19,541 nucleotides of DNA from JBDTVS01 sp040007095 (GTDB lineage Bacteria; Acidobacteriota; Vicinamibacteria; Vicinamibacterales; CAVVIG01), in contig JBDTVS010000182.1 in assembly GCA_040007095.1 (NCBI GenBank), positions 1-19,541 of the forward strand, read 5' to 3'. Numbering within the stretch: position 1 is the stretch's first letter; every line of letters starts with the position of its first letter. Position numbers and translations under genes: made by a program. The notes under the pieces were generated by a model that had not been told where the DNA came from, did no database searches, and was given only the letters and a program-made list of their open reading frames with translations. Positions 1 to 7,201 of this stretch are shown in pieces.

Positions 1-725
1 TCCAGATCGGCCTGGCTGCAGCCCTTCGTGGCGTTGGACGAATTCCAGGAGGAGCCATTGCCGATTCGATCGGAATGGCCGACCTGCGCGGAACCCGTGG
101 AGCTGCTCGTCCAGTTATTGCACGTGTGGTCGGCGCTATCGGTGTAGGCGCGGCCGTCCCATGTCGATCCGGTAAGAATTTCGTGCTGAATCGGCGGCGG
201 ATCGCCGACGCCGTGAATCACCTGCCCATGCTCGTTGCGCGCGGACTGCTTGAAGAAATTGTTGCCGCGCTGCGCCTGGATGAGCGTATCTCCGTGAAGG
301 TCGGCGAGGTCCACTGAAATGAGGGCGTTCTGCGGCGCGCCCAGTTGCGCGAACGACCAGTTGAACCAGGGCCCGTTGCCGATGCGGTCACGCGCGTTGA
401 CGGCGGGCTGCCCGGGACGCGCCTGAGTGCTGAGATAGGCGTGCCAGGTATGACCGCCGGCGCCGACAGCCGTCGCCAGCGCCTGGCAGTGCGCGTCGGC
501 GCCCGCAAGTCCGCCGAGGTTTCCGCCTTTGCTGATACCCACGCTGGTGACGAAAAACGTCATCTTGGCAGGAGCTGGATTGCTGCCGGGCGGCGGCGTG
601 ACGCCCTGGGTGTTGTACGGAGGTGGCGGCACGGCCTGCTGCGCCAGCAACAGGCAGGATGCCAGCATCACGGTAGACACGAGAACAACGGAGGCGCGCG
701 GCCTGGTCATGCGTGTGTTCGCCAT
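1..725 (-). CDS. Secreted lectin/endostatin-like protein (partial, 3' end off window)
   Basis: The reading frame is open from the ATG at 725 down to the left edge: 241 codons, with perhaps 15 missing judging from the neighbouring paralog. The N-terminus is a signal peptide (basic MTRPRA, then VVLVSTVMLASCLLLAQ). LASC resembles a lipobox, but the Cys sits inside the hydrophobic stretch, so ordinary cleavage after LLLAQ is as likely. A Pro-rich linker is followed by the core motif FFVTS..GGNLGGLAGADAHC, then TWHAYLSTQARPG and NARDRIGNGPWFNW. A C-terminal half has HEILTGS, DHTCNNWTS and SWNSS....GCSQADL. This layout recalls C-type-lectin/endostatin-fold secreted proteins and the DUF1554-like group; ligand and role are unknown. 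The start lies 1 nt after the stop of the upstream paralog, so translation is probably coupled; no good separate RBS is visible. An in-frame ATG at 710 is an alternative start. Confidence 0.8.
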   Translation of the reverse strand, partial: MANTRMTRPRASVVLVSTVMLASCLLLAQQAVPPPPYNTQGVTPPPGSNPAPAKMTFFVTSVGISKGGNLGGLAGADAHCQALATAVGAGGHTWHAYLSTQARPGQPAVNARDRIGNGPWFNWSFAQLGAPQNALISVDLADLHGDTLIQAQRGNNFFKQSARNEHGQVIHGVGDPPPIQHEILTGSTWDGRAYTDSADHTCNNWTSSSTGSAQVGHSDRIGNGSSWNSSNATKGCSQADL

Positions 726-726
726 C

Positions 727-1530
727 CTAATTCGTTGCAAAGCAGTAAAAGAGGCCCTGGCCGTGGGTCTTGGGCAGATCCGCCTGGGCGCAGCCGCGCG
801 TTCCGTGCGAGGAGTTCCAGGAACCGTTGCCGCCGCCATTGCGGTCGGGAAAGCCGATCTGGGCGTTGGGCCGGCCATCGGAGGCATTCAGGTCGCTGCC
901 GGACCTTCCGGGATCCGGGCTCCTATTGCTGGTCCAGTTGTCGCAGGTGTGATCCTGGCGATCGGTGAACGCGGTGCCATCGGGTTGAGTGCCGGTGAGC
1001 ATTTCATGCCGGCTGGAGAACCTGGTGTTCTTGGCGTATTCCCAGTCGGTGTCGCGCGGATCGTTGTAGTCGTACAGACCAGGCACGATCTGGCCTCTTT
1101 CCGTGAGCCCGGTGAGCTTATTCAGATTGTTTCCCTGATGGGCAAGTTCCAGCGTATCGCCGTGTAGATGCGCCAGATCCTGCGCGATCGTTTCGCCCCG
1201 GACGTTGTACCAGGGGCCTTTGCCGATGCGGTCGCGCGCGTTCACTGCCGGCGTGCCGGGCCGCGCCTGCGTGCTCAGATAGGCGTGCCAGGTGCGAGTA
1301 CCGGCGCCTGCGGCCGTGGCGAGCATCTGACAATGCGCATCGGCGCCGGCCAGTCCGCCGAGATTGCCGCCGTCGCCGACGGGTACGCTCGTCACGAAAA
1401 AATTCATCATCGGAGAAGGCTTTTCGCCCCGCGGATATTCCCCGGGCCGTTGGGTCTGTGCCAGGAGCAGGCCGGACGCCAGCGAAACGATGCCAAACAA
1501 CGCAAGAGCGGAAGTTTTGATCTTGGGCAT
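727..1530 (-). CDS. Secreted lectin/endostatin-like protein, paralog of the adjacent gene
   Basis: The protein has 267 residues. I chose the ATG at 1530 because it is preceded by GAGGGAG and opens a clean signal peptide (MPKIKTSALALFGIVSLASG then LLLAQ). The frame is open further upstream to 1965, but that extension is Arg-rich, runs into the 3' end of the peptidase gene and looks non-coding. The mature part begins with a Pro/Gly linker, then FFVTSVPVGDGGNLGG and AGADAHC, TWHAYLSTQARPG, NARDRIGKGPWYN, DLAHLHGDTLELAHQGNN. The C-terminal half has HEMLTGTQPDG, DHTCDNWTS, GSWNSSH..GC and a final GLFYCFATN. Cys spacing and the closing FYCF resemble the C-type-lectin/endostatin fold. Function is unknown; a surface or extracellular carbohydrate- or protein-binding role is only inferred. 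It forms a tandem duplicate with the next gene. Confidence 0.82.
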   Translation of the reverse strand: MPKIKTSALALFGIVSLASGLLLAQTQRPGEYPRGEKPSPMMNFFVTSVPVGDGGNLGGLAGADAHCQMLATAAGAGTRTWHAYLSTQARPGTPAVNARDRIGKGPWYNVRGETIAQDLAHLHGDTLELAHQGNNLNKLTGLTERGQIVPGLYDYNDPRDTDWEYAKNTRFSSRHEMLTGTQPDGTAFTDRQDHTCDNWTSNRSPDPGRSGSDLNASDGRPNAQIGFPDRNGGGNGSWNSSHGTRGCAQADLPKTHGQGLFYCFATN

Positions 1531-1554
1531 GGTCTCCCTCAAGCACGCGACCGC

Positions 1555-1583
1555 ACGGTAACACGGGAGGCGAGCGCGGGCAA
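1555..1583 (-). promoter_or_regulatory. Candidate promoter of the lectin-like gene pair
   Basis: On the minus strand TTGCCC (1583-1578) is followed by a 17-nt spacer and TACCGT (1560-1555). This would start RNA near 1548, giving a leader of about 18 nt that contains the GAGGGAG ribosome site. The match to sigma-70 consensus is partial, so this is a candidate only. Confidence 0.3.
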
Positions 1584-1584
1584 T

Positions 1585-1871
1585 CGGTCTCAGAAGCCTG
1601 ACGAGAGAAAGATACTCGACGTGACTCGCACATGATGCGGTTTCCCACCCACATATGGAGGGGCGGCGGGGACGCGCAACAGGAGCGTCAGTACGACGTT
1701 GCCCCGACAGGCGGTTCCTCGTCAACATGGAACTGGAGAGCGCGGAGCATGCGCGCAAGGACGTTGCCTGACAGGCTACGCGCGGTGGGCCGCGTCGAAA
1801 CGGCCGCTCTCCCTCCCAACGAGCGTCGGTGCGCACTGCGCCCAAGAACGCATCCGTCGGAAAAGGCCCGG
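1585..1871. other. Intergenic stretch without a recognisable gene
   Basis: Both strands between the candidate lectin promoter and the peptidase 3' flank carry only Arg/Pro/Ser-rich open frames typical of GC-rich non-coding DNA. None has an RBS or a recognisable motif. I see no RNA gene or repeat here. Confidence 0.4.
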
Positions 1872-1884
1872 TCCGATGCTCGGA
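1861..1884 (-). terminator. Weak candidate terminator downstream of the M20 peptidase gene
   Basis: On the minus strand, downstream of the peptidase stop, a small hairpin (TCCGA, loop GCA, TCGGA; 1884-1872) is followed by a GC-rich stretch and TTTT (1864-1861). The stem is only 5 bp and the T-tract is short and displaced, so confidence is low. Confidence 0.25.
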
Positions 1885-1928
1885 GCGGCCATAGCCCCAT
1901 CGGACGAATTTTCGCAGAGCACGACCGT

Positions 1929-3338
1929 CTACTCGCGCGCAGCGATCCCGTTCACGACGGTCCACACATACTCGACGAAGGGCCCGAGCGAGGAAACAGC
2001 CAACCGCTCGACGTCGCCGTGGGCTGGGTAGTTGAGCTGATCGGCTTCAGTGGACGCAGGGCCTACGCCGTACGACTCGATGCCCTTCGCGCGCAGCTGC
2101 GCTTGATCGCTGGCGCCCGTGGACATCGACGGCAACACCGTGGCGCCGGGATACAGCCTGCGAGCCGCCTGCTCCATCACCTCGTACATTCTCGTGTCGA
2201 GCCTCGACGCACGTGACGGTGGACGGGTCTGCGGAATCGGCACGACTTTGACTGCGGGATCGTTGAGCACCCTGGCCATCTCTGCATAAAGGGCCGGGAT
2301 GTCCTCGTCGGGCGCCGCGCGAATGTCCAGCACGGCTTCGGCTTCCGACGGAATGACGTTTGGACCCACGCCTGCCTTCAGCATCGTCGGCACGATCGAG
2401 GTGCGCAACATGGAGTACTCGCCGGGCGAATTTTCGCGCAGCCACTTCTGGGCCGCCGGACCCTTTGTCGGGTCGAGCAGAGACCGGTAGATCTCGGCGC
2501 GTTCGGGTGGGCTGATCGTGGCGAGGCGCTGGAAGTAGGTTCGCGTCGTCTCGTTGAGCTTCATCGGCGGCTCCCACCGGCCGATCTTCTCGACCGCGGC
2601 ACCCAGATGAATCAGCGGATTGTCTAGCCGGGGAACCGAGCCGTGGCCGGCTGTTCCAGTGGCCACCAGCCGCACACGCGCGGGGAGCTTCTCTGCGGTG
2701 CCAATGTTCACCCTGGTCACCCGGACGCCGTCGAGGGTGGCGCCGCCACCTTCGGTCATGGCGAACTCGGCATCGATCTCAGGGAAGTGCTCGCGCACCA
2801 TGTAGTTGATGCCGACGCCTTCCGAATCGGCTTCCTCGCCCGATTCGGCCAGAAAAATGACATCGCGATCGAGCTGCACGCCGAGCCGTTTCAGCAGCAG
2901 CAGCGTGATCAAGTTCGCGGTCAGCACCGGCTTGTCGTCCTTGCTTCCCCGGCCCCAGACGTAGCCGTCTTTAACGACCGCTCCAAACGGATCGACGGGC
3001 CACTTCTCGCGTTGGACTCCGACGACGTCGGTGTGCGCCAGGATCAGGAGCGGCCGCCTGGACCCGTTGCCCTTCAACCGTGCCACCAGGTTGGCACGAT
3101 TGGGGTTCAGTGCAAAAACCTGGCTCGGGATGCCCTCGGCATCAAGCACCTTCTGAAGGTACTCAACAACCCTGGTCTCGTGCCCGGCGGTGCTGTCGAT
3201 CTGGACCAGTGCCCGGTATCGTTCCAGAATTTCCGGCGCGAGCTTCGCCCAATCCACGGTCTTGCCGCCAGTGGGGGCCTGGGCGGTCGGCGCGCACAGT
3301 AAGCCAACTACGATCACCAGTGCGAGCAGATGTTTCAT
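1929..3338 (-). CDS. Secreted M20-family zinc peptidase (ArgE/DapE/CPG2-like)
   Basis: The protein has 469 residues. The ATG at 3338 is chosen over the TTG 3 nt upstream because GGAG lies 6 nt before it. It starts with a signal peptide (MKHLLALVIVVGLLCAPTAQA), so it acts outside the cytoplasm. Family M20 is a co-catalytic metallopeptidase family that removes amino acids or short peptides. The expected residues are visible: metal-ligand His in LLILAHTDVV (about residue 102), the bridging Asp in WGRGSKDDK (about 134), the general-base and ligand Glu pair in LAESGEEADSEG (about 168-169), a later acidic segment AMTEGGG, and a C-terminal GASDQAQLR with PAHGDVERL near the end supplying the last ligand. 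The middle part (AEKLPARVRLVATGTAGHGS) matches the dimerisation domain. Length is normal for the family. Substrate cannot be told from sequence; a dipeptidase/carboxypeptidase role in protein scavenging is inferred. Confidence 0.93.
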   Translation of the reverse strand: MKHLLALVIVVGLLCAPTAQAPTGGKTVDWAKLAPEILERYRALVQIDSTAGHETRVVEYLQKVLDAEGIPSQVFALNPNRANLVARLKGNGSRRPLLILAHTDVVGVQREKWPVDPFGAVVKDGYVWGRGSKDDKPVLTANLITLLLLKRLGVQLDRDVIFLAESGEEADSEGVGINYMVREHFPEIDAEFAMTEGGGATLDGVRVTRVNIGTAEKLPARVRLVATGTAGHGSVPRLDNPLIHLGAAVEKIGRWEPPMKLNETTRTYFQRLATISPPERAEIYRSLLDPTKGPAAQKWLRENSPGEYSMLRTSIVPTMLKAGVGPNVIPSEAEAVLDIRAAPDEDIPALYAEMARVLNDPAVKVVPIPQTRPPSRASRLDTRMYEVMEQAARRLYPGATVLPSMSTGASDQAQLRAKGIESYGVGPASTEADQLNYPAHGDVERLAVSSLGPFVEYVWTVVNGIAARE

Positions 3339-3420
3339 CAAGCACTCCAGTCAGGCCGTGATTCTACCAGTCCCGCACGGAGTTTCTGGCGGCCCCGCGA
3401 CCTCACGCACGACGATCCAG

Positions 3421-3708
3421 TCAACGGCGCCATCTTCTCGAAGGCCTAGACCCGCATCCTGACCTGGAGCGCGACAAAACTGCGCGGCTCTGAAACGCTG
3501 CGACCGGCGCGCAAGTCGGGCCGACGCTTGCACCCCGATGCAGTGTACGGCGCCGTCTTCTTGCCGCAAAGGTCGGCGAGCCCGATGTGAACACCTGGGC
3601 GTTCGGATCGGCGCCGTGCTCGAGCAGCACGCGCGCCATGTCGATTCGTCCGGTGTGAACCGCCTCCATCAGCGGGCCGCCCGTCGAGAACGTCTGATCT
3701 TCAGTGAT
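3421..3708 (-). pseudogene. Ankyrin-repeat protein remnant
   Basis: On the minus strand the frame reads DQTFSTGGPLMEAVHTG then RIDMARVLLEHGADPNAQ (about 3700-3597). This is a near-consensus ankyrin repeat: PLM.AV..G, the helix VLLEHGADPNA and the following loop. Upstream of about 3708 and downstream of about 3575 the frame turns into low-complexity Arg-rich sequence with no further repeats, no start codon with an RBS, and a stop at 3421. Ankyrin proteins normally carry several repeats, so this is a fragment. The upstream side is replaced by an insertion-sequence remnant on the opposite strand, which may have caused the break. The stretch 3342-3560 holds no other gene I can recognise. Confidence 0.6.
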
Positions 3709-3709
3709 C

Positions 3710-3960
3710 GCCTGTCTGCATGCGCTCGTCCGGGTCCAAGCTCGAGATCATCGGCCCCGACCGGCACGGGCCGTATGCCGACGCCCGGCGCCGCGGCGCA
3801 CCGCAGGCAGTGCAGGTCGCCGATCGCTTCCATCTCGTGCTCAACCGGCGGCGCCGTGCAACAGGAGCTCCGTCGGGTGCGCCCCGTGTAATCGTTCTCG
3901 AAGGGTTTCGAGGCGCTGGTGGAGCGTACCCGTGAGATGATTCCCCCGGTAAGTCGGACC
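3710..3960 (+). mobile_element. Decayed ISL3-family transposase remnant
   Basis: On the plus strand, 3738-3858 reads LEIIGPDRHGPYADARRRG then APQAVQVADRFHLVLN. This closely follows the ISL3 transposase (DDE) signature in which an EIISRDR-like Asp motif is followed by YA..A..GAP.A.QVADRFHL..N. A frame change right after HLVLN continues with GAVQQELRRVRPV and then a TAA stop. A third piece, SFSKGFEALVERTREMI, ends just before the next gene and could be further transposase. Start, N-terminal zinc-binding region, remaining catalytic residues and terminal inverted repeats are not seen, so the element is dead. The part up to HLVLN is convincing; the rest is weaker. Confidence 0.55.
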
Positions 3961-3987
3961 CGCTCGAGCGCAATTTCAGGAGGACCT

Positions 3988-5313
3988 ATGCAGCAGCGCT
4001 GGAAGTTGATTGCCCTTGCACTTGGACTTTTCTCAACGGCATACGTCACGATCGAGTGGCAGCAGCCCGCCCTCGCACAGGCGGGGCGCGGCGGCGCAGC
4101 GTCCACAACGGCTGCGGTGCCATCCGACATCGGCATCCTCGATCCAACCGGCCCCTACGAGGTCGTGGCCGGCTGGCCGAAAGACCTGAGCACGACGCCC
4201 GGCAACGAGAAATGGACGTTTGGCGCGGGGCAAGGTGTGTTCGCGGAAAGCCCCGACCGGGTCTACTACATTCAACGCGGGTCGCTCCCGATCATCCCGC
4301 CACAGGGCCGTGGCGGCGGGACGCCGGCGCCGCAGGTGGCGCCGAACCTCTCGTTCCCGGTTGCGAACCTCTGGCGGAACGCGACCACCGCCAGTCCCCC
4401 GGGAGCGCTGTTCAAGCCGGGCACGGAAGAGGCCGGCGACGACTCCGACCGCGGCAAGAACGGCGTCGACTTTCTCTGGGCGAACTGCATCCTCGTGATC
4501 AACCGCGCCGGCGACATCATCGAGAACTGGACGCAGTGGGACAAGCTGCTGCGCCGGCCCCATTCGGTCTACATCAGCCCGTACGACGCGCAGAAAAGCG
4601 TCTACATCGTCGACGACTACCGTCACGCGATCTTCAAGTTTTCCCACGACGGCAAACAGCTGCTGAAGACCATTGGCACACCCAACATGCGCGGGTCCGA
4701 CTCGACGCACTTCTATCGCCCAACGTTCATGGCGTTCAACACGGACGGCAGCTGGTACGTGTCGGACGGCTATGCCAACACACGCGTGGTGAAATTCGAC
4801 AAGAACGACAACTACGTCACCGCCTGGGGCGAGCGCGGAACGAACGCGGGACCGGGGGCCAAGCTCGAGACGCGGCCAAACTATTTCAACAACGTCCACG
4901 GCGTCGGCGTCGACCCGGAGACGCGCCAGGTGTATGTGAACGATCGGGGCAACCGCCGCATCCAGGTGTTCGACGAGAACGGCAAGTTCATCCGCATGTG
5001 GCAGATGCAGGCGGGAAGTTCCGGCCTCGACCTGCACTTCGTCTACCTCGATGGCGACCGGCGCGTGTGGGTATTCGATCAGGTCACGCAGCAGCTCGCG
5101 CAGCTCGATCGCGAGGGCCATCTGATCAATGCCTGGGGCGGACTCGGCGCGTGGCCGGGCGCGCTCTTCGGCGTGCACGGCATCAGCGTGGATCAGGAAA
5201 ACAACCTCTACCTCGCCGCCGTGGGTCGGGGCGGCGTGCAGAAGTTCAGTCCGCGCAAGGGCGCAAATCCGGCGTACATGGTCGGCAAGCCGGTCTACTC
5301 CGCGTGGAAGTGA
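3988..5313 (+). CDS. Secreted NHL-repeat beta-propeller protein (peptidylglycine-lyase-like)
   Basis: The protein has 441 residues. The ATG at 3988 follows a strong AGGAGG; the frame extends further upstream only into the transposase remnant. The N-terminus is a signal peptide (MQQRWKLIALALGLFSTAYV), followed by ALAQAGRGG. A Gly/Pro-rich region around residues 90-130 precedes the propeller. NHL-type blades are clear: RRPHSVYISPYDAQKSVYIV with DDYRHAIFKFSHDGK, then GSWYVSDGYANTRVVKFD, VHGVGVDPETRQVYVNDRG with NRRIQVFDENGKF, RRVWVFDQVTQQLAQLDREG, and GVHGISVDQENNLYLA. The layout resembles the lyase half of peptidylglycine alpha-amidating enzymes and many acidobacterial secreted 6-bladed propellers. 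Substrate is unknown; enzymatic activity cannot be claimed from the sequence. Confidence 0.88.
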   Translation: MQQRWKLIALALGLFSTAYVTIEWQQPALAQAGRGGAASTTAAVPSDIGILDPTGPYEVVAGWPKDLSTTPGNEKWTFGAGQGVFAESPDRVYYIQRGSLPIIPPQGRGGGTPAPQVAPNLSFPVANLWRNATTASPPGALFKPGTEEAGDDSDRGKNGVDFLWANCILVINRAGDIIENWTQWDKLLRRPHSVYISPYDAQKSVYIVDDYRHAIFKFSHDGKQLLKTIGTPNMRGSDSTHFYRPTFMAFNTDGSWYVSDGYANTRVVKFDKNDNYVTAWGERGTNAGPGAKLETRPNYFNNVHGVGVDPETRQVYVNDRGNRRIQVFDENGKFIRMWQMQAGSSGLDLHFVYLDGDRRVWVFDQVTQQLAQLDREGHLINAWGGLGAWPGALFGVHGISVDQENNLYLAAVGRGGVQKFSPRKGANPAYMVGKPVYSAWK

Positions 5314-5527
5314 GTCCTCGCACCGCGTGAACGCTGATGTGGCGCGGCACTGAATTCGGGTCTGTCGCATCTCGACATCCCCCCCACTCGAGTTCGTCGG
5401 TGGTTATCGCACTGTGGGCCGTGATCTCGGCGGGTGGGCGGGATTGACCTGAACGGGGTCAGGAGCGCTGATGGGATGACCGGTCGCGATCTGTCGGGAA
5501 TCCGGCCGAGATTGCGGAGCGCGATGG
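5314..5527. other. Intergenic stretch
   Basis: Between the NHL gene stop and the 3' end of the opposing broken gene, neither strand carries a credible ORF. The only structure seen is a short imperfect palindrome TGACC..GGGTCA near 5446-5462, too weak to assign. Confidence 0.35.
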
Positions 5528-5976
5528 TTACAATGCGCCCAGCGTCTGTGCTCTGACCCAGCGCCTGCAGCCATCGGGCCGTTCGACTTCGAGCTCAATC
5601 GCCGCGGCGATCAGCTCGGAGATCACTTCGGCACAAATCGGATGACGAGCGCCTGGCCGGAGGGTCACGCTCGGCGCGAGCTCGCACGGCAGCATCTCGC
5701 CGCCGTGCTGTTCAGGGCGAAGGCGTGCAGCGCGAGCGGCTCGTTGCCAATGTTGCAGATGTTGACGCGGACAAGTTGGTAGACGTGGTCGCGGTTCGGC
5801 GTTGTGGCGCGCCCGAACACGAAACGAGTGGCCATTCGTCCCAGCACCGCCGGCGAGACAAGCCTGATGCAAGGCTCGACTTGTCCCGGCGTCAATTCTC
5901 GATCGGTCGACGGACCATTAAGCAGCCAGGTCTGCCACATCGTTACGGCCAGGAGCACAGGCGAGTCTCTTAGCAT
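5528..5976 (-). pseudogene. Frameshifted small protein of unknown function
   Basis: Two minus-strand frames join into one sensible protein of about 149 residues if one base is added or lost near 5715. The first frame starts at ATG 5976 and reads MWQTWLLNGPSTDREL, VEPCIRLVSPAVLGRMATRF and QLVRVNICNIGNEPLALHAF. The second continues QHGGEMLPCELAPSVTLRPG, VISELIAAAIELEVERPDG and ends in RWVRAQTLGAL at a TAA (5530-5528). On both sides of the junction composition looks like real protein, whereas the alternative continuations become Arg/Ser/Cys-rich. I do not recognise the family; the repeated alternating hydrophobic strands suggest a small beta-sandwich. No RBS stands out. It is either a decayed gene or a one-base sequence error. 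Confidence 0.5.
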
Positions 5977-6136
5977 GCGATCGCCTGGTGCTCGCTTTCA
6001 CAGCTCGATAGTCTCATCGGAGACTCAACCCTGCCGCGTTGATGAGGACCTATTCGCAGAACGTCGTTGAACGCGACAGGATGTAGGGTAAGAACCGAAG
6101 AGCGAGAACGCAAGACGGCCGGCCAGCACGAGCGTC

Positions 6137-6175
6137 GCCGCCGATCGTGATCGCCGGTTGGCGATCGTGGGCGGC
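6137..6175. terminator. Strong nested hairpin downstream of the GlsB-type gene
   Basis: An inner perfect stem (GATCGCC, loop GGTT, GGCGATC; 6149-6166) sits inside an outer stem (GCCGCC at 6137-6142 with GGCGGC at 6170-6175). It starts 9 nt past the stop codon of the minus-strand membrane-protein gene, a typical place for a terminator. There is no clear T-tract on the minus strand, so factor-independent termination is uncertain; RNA 3'-end protection is an alternative. Confidence 0.4.
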
Positions 6176-6183
6176 TCCTTCCT

Positions 6184-6423
6184 CTAAGCTCGCTTCAACA
6201 TTCTCGTGATGGCGACGAGGACCACAGCGCCAATGAAGGACACGATGATGGAGCCGATGATTCCGCCGCCAGGCCAGATCCCCAGCGCCCCGAACAGCCA
6301 GCCTCCGACGATCCCGCCGAGCAGCCCCAGGATGATATCCATGAGGACACCGTAACCACCGCCCTTCATGACTTGTCCCGCAAGCCAGCCGGCGATAAGC
6401 CCGACGATGATCGAATAGAGCAT
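6184..6423 (-). CDS. GlsB/YeaQ/YmgE-family small membrane protein
   Basis: The protein has 79 residues, the usual size of this family. The ATG at 6423 is preceded by AAAGGAG with 7 nt spacing. It is made almost entirely of three hydrophobic Gly-rich helices: LYSIIVGLIAGWLAGQV, then MDIILGLLGGIVGGWLFGAL, then GGGIIGSIIVSFIGAVVLVA, ending in a basic RMLKRA tail. The conserved GLIAGWLAG..M and GILGG..GG patterns define the family (transglycosylase-associated protein, PF04226). Members are inner-membrane proteins often linked to envelope or general stress; molecular function is not known. A stable hairpin follows the stop codon. Confidence 0.93.
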   Translation of the reverse strand: MLYSIIVGLIAGWLAGQVMKGGGYGVLMDIILGLLGGIVGGWLFGALGIWPGGGIIGSIIVSFIGAVVLVAITRMLKRA

Positions 6424-6787
6424 GGCGTTCTCCTTTAAGTACCGTCGAGAATCCTGAGCAGTTCTAGTCCGGATGCAGCGGCGTGTCAACTGTATGAATT
6501 GCAAACCAGCGAACATGCTCACTGCACGATACAAGCCGGGGCAACAGAGCGCAGCATGGGGACGCGGCGCAGGATTGTGTCGACTGCGCGAAGTTCTTCA
6601 GCCGCGAACGTCGCAAGCCGATTCCGTCAGAGCCAGTCCGGATTACTCCCGATCTGTCGCGCCCCGTAGGGGACTTCTGCACGGTCCTCGGTTGACCCGG
6701 CGGATTGGACACCACATCGGCGTTCGTTATCTATAAAGGTTCTGAGGCTGGCCACCATCTGCAGTCAGTCACGGCTCCGCCGGTTCT
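6424..6787. other. Divergent intergenic region
   Basis: These bases separate the minus-strand membrane-protein gene from the plus-strand DUF6152 gene and must hold promoters in both directions. The open frames present have no RBS and no recognisable motif. I see no RNA gene, repeat or mobile-element remnant. Confidence 0.4.
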
Positions 6788-6793
6788 GTGCTC

Positions 6794-6805
6794 TATACTC
6801 GAGGC
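6794..6805 (+). promoter_or_regulatory. Leaderless -10 element of the DUF6152 gene (TATACT, 6 nt before ATG)
   Basis: TATACT (6794-6799) is followed by exactly 6 nt and the ATG at 6806, which would put the RNA start at or next to the start codon. No convincing -35 box is visible. The same spacing recurs before the hicB and sigma-factor genes. Confidence 0.5.
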
Positions 6806-7201
6806 ATGCCCCCACGAGCCAGGCCGGTGTTGTTTGCGCTCGTCGTCCTGTTCCCGATACAGGCTGCGGCGCACCACCACGTAGGCTGCCCCAACGACAC
6901 CAGTTCGACACTGACGGTGACTGGTCGCATTGTGGAAGTCGAGTGGGCGAACCCGCATGTGCACATCCGGCTCGAAGGCGGCACCGCGCCGGATTCAGCC
7001 CAGTGGGTCGTCGAGACGCAGAATCCGAGGGCATTGGAGCGCATGGGACTGCCGAGCACCGCGCTGAAGATTGGTGACGCCATGACCGTCGTGCTGTGGC
7101 GGGCCAAGGACGGCAGCCGTCAGGGGTTCACGAAATCGATCACCCTGAACAATGGCACGACGGTCGCGTTCCCGATCGCCGAACTCGGGTGTCCGTTTTA
7201 G
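6806..7201 (+). CDS. Exported DUF6152-family protein
   Basis: The protein has 131 residues. I chose the ATG at 6806, which opens a clean signal peptide (MPPRARPVLFALVVLFPIQA then AA) and sits 6 nt after a TATACT element; a GTG at 6788 is in frame but would overlap that element. The mature protein begins AHHHVGC, like the AHHSF start usual in DUF6152. It continues with the family's core: TVTGRIVEVEWANPHVHIRL, WVVETQNPRALERMGL, LKIGDAMTVVLWRAKDGS and a C-terminal strand. Members are small periplasmic or extracellular proteins of unknown function; the His-rich mature N-terminus hints at metal binding, which is inference only. The gene runs convergently into a truncated integrase whose recognisable part ends about 20 nt beyond this stop codon. 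Confidence 0.82.
   Translation: MPPRARPVLFALVVLFPIQAAAHHHVGCPNDTSSTLTVTGRIVEVEWANPHVHIRLEGGTAPDSAQWVVETQNPRALERMGLPSTALKIGDAMTVVLWRAKDGSRQGFTKSITLNNGTTVAFPIAELGCPF

Noticed and set aside
1531..1965. Upstream extension of the lectin-like reading frame by 145 codons
   Set aside because: It is Arg-rich, overlaps the peptidase 3' end and lacks an RBS, while the ATG at 1530 has a ribosome site and starts a clean signal peptide.
4033..5370. Long minus-strand frame antisense to the NHL gene
   Set aside because: Its composition (Val/Arg/His-rich, no motifs) is that of a shadow frame in GC-rich DNA; the plus strand has a signal peptide, RBS and NHL blades.
5446..5462. Imperfect palindrome TGACC..GGGTCA
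   Set aside because: It is short and isolated, with no adjacent gene start that it could control.
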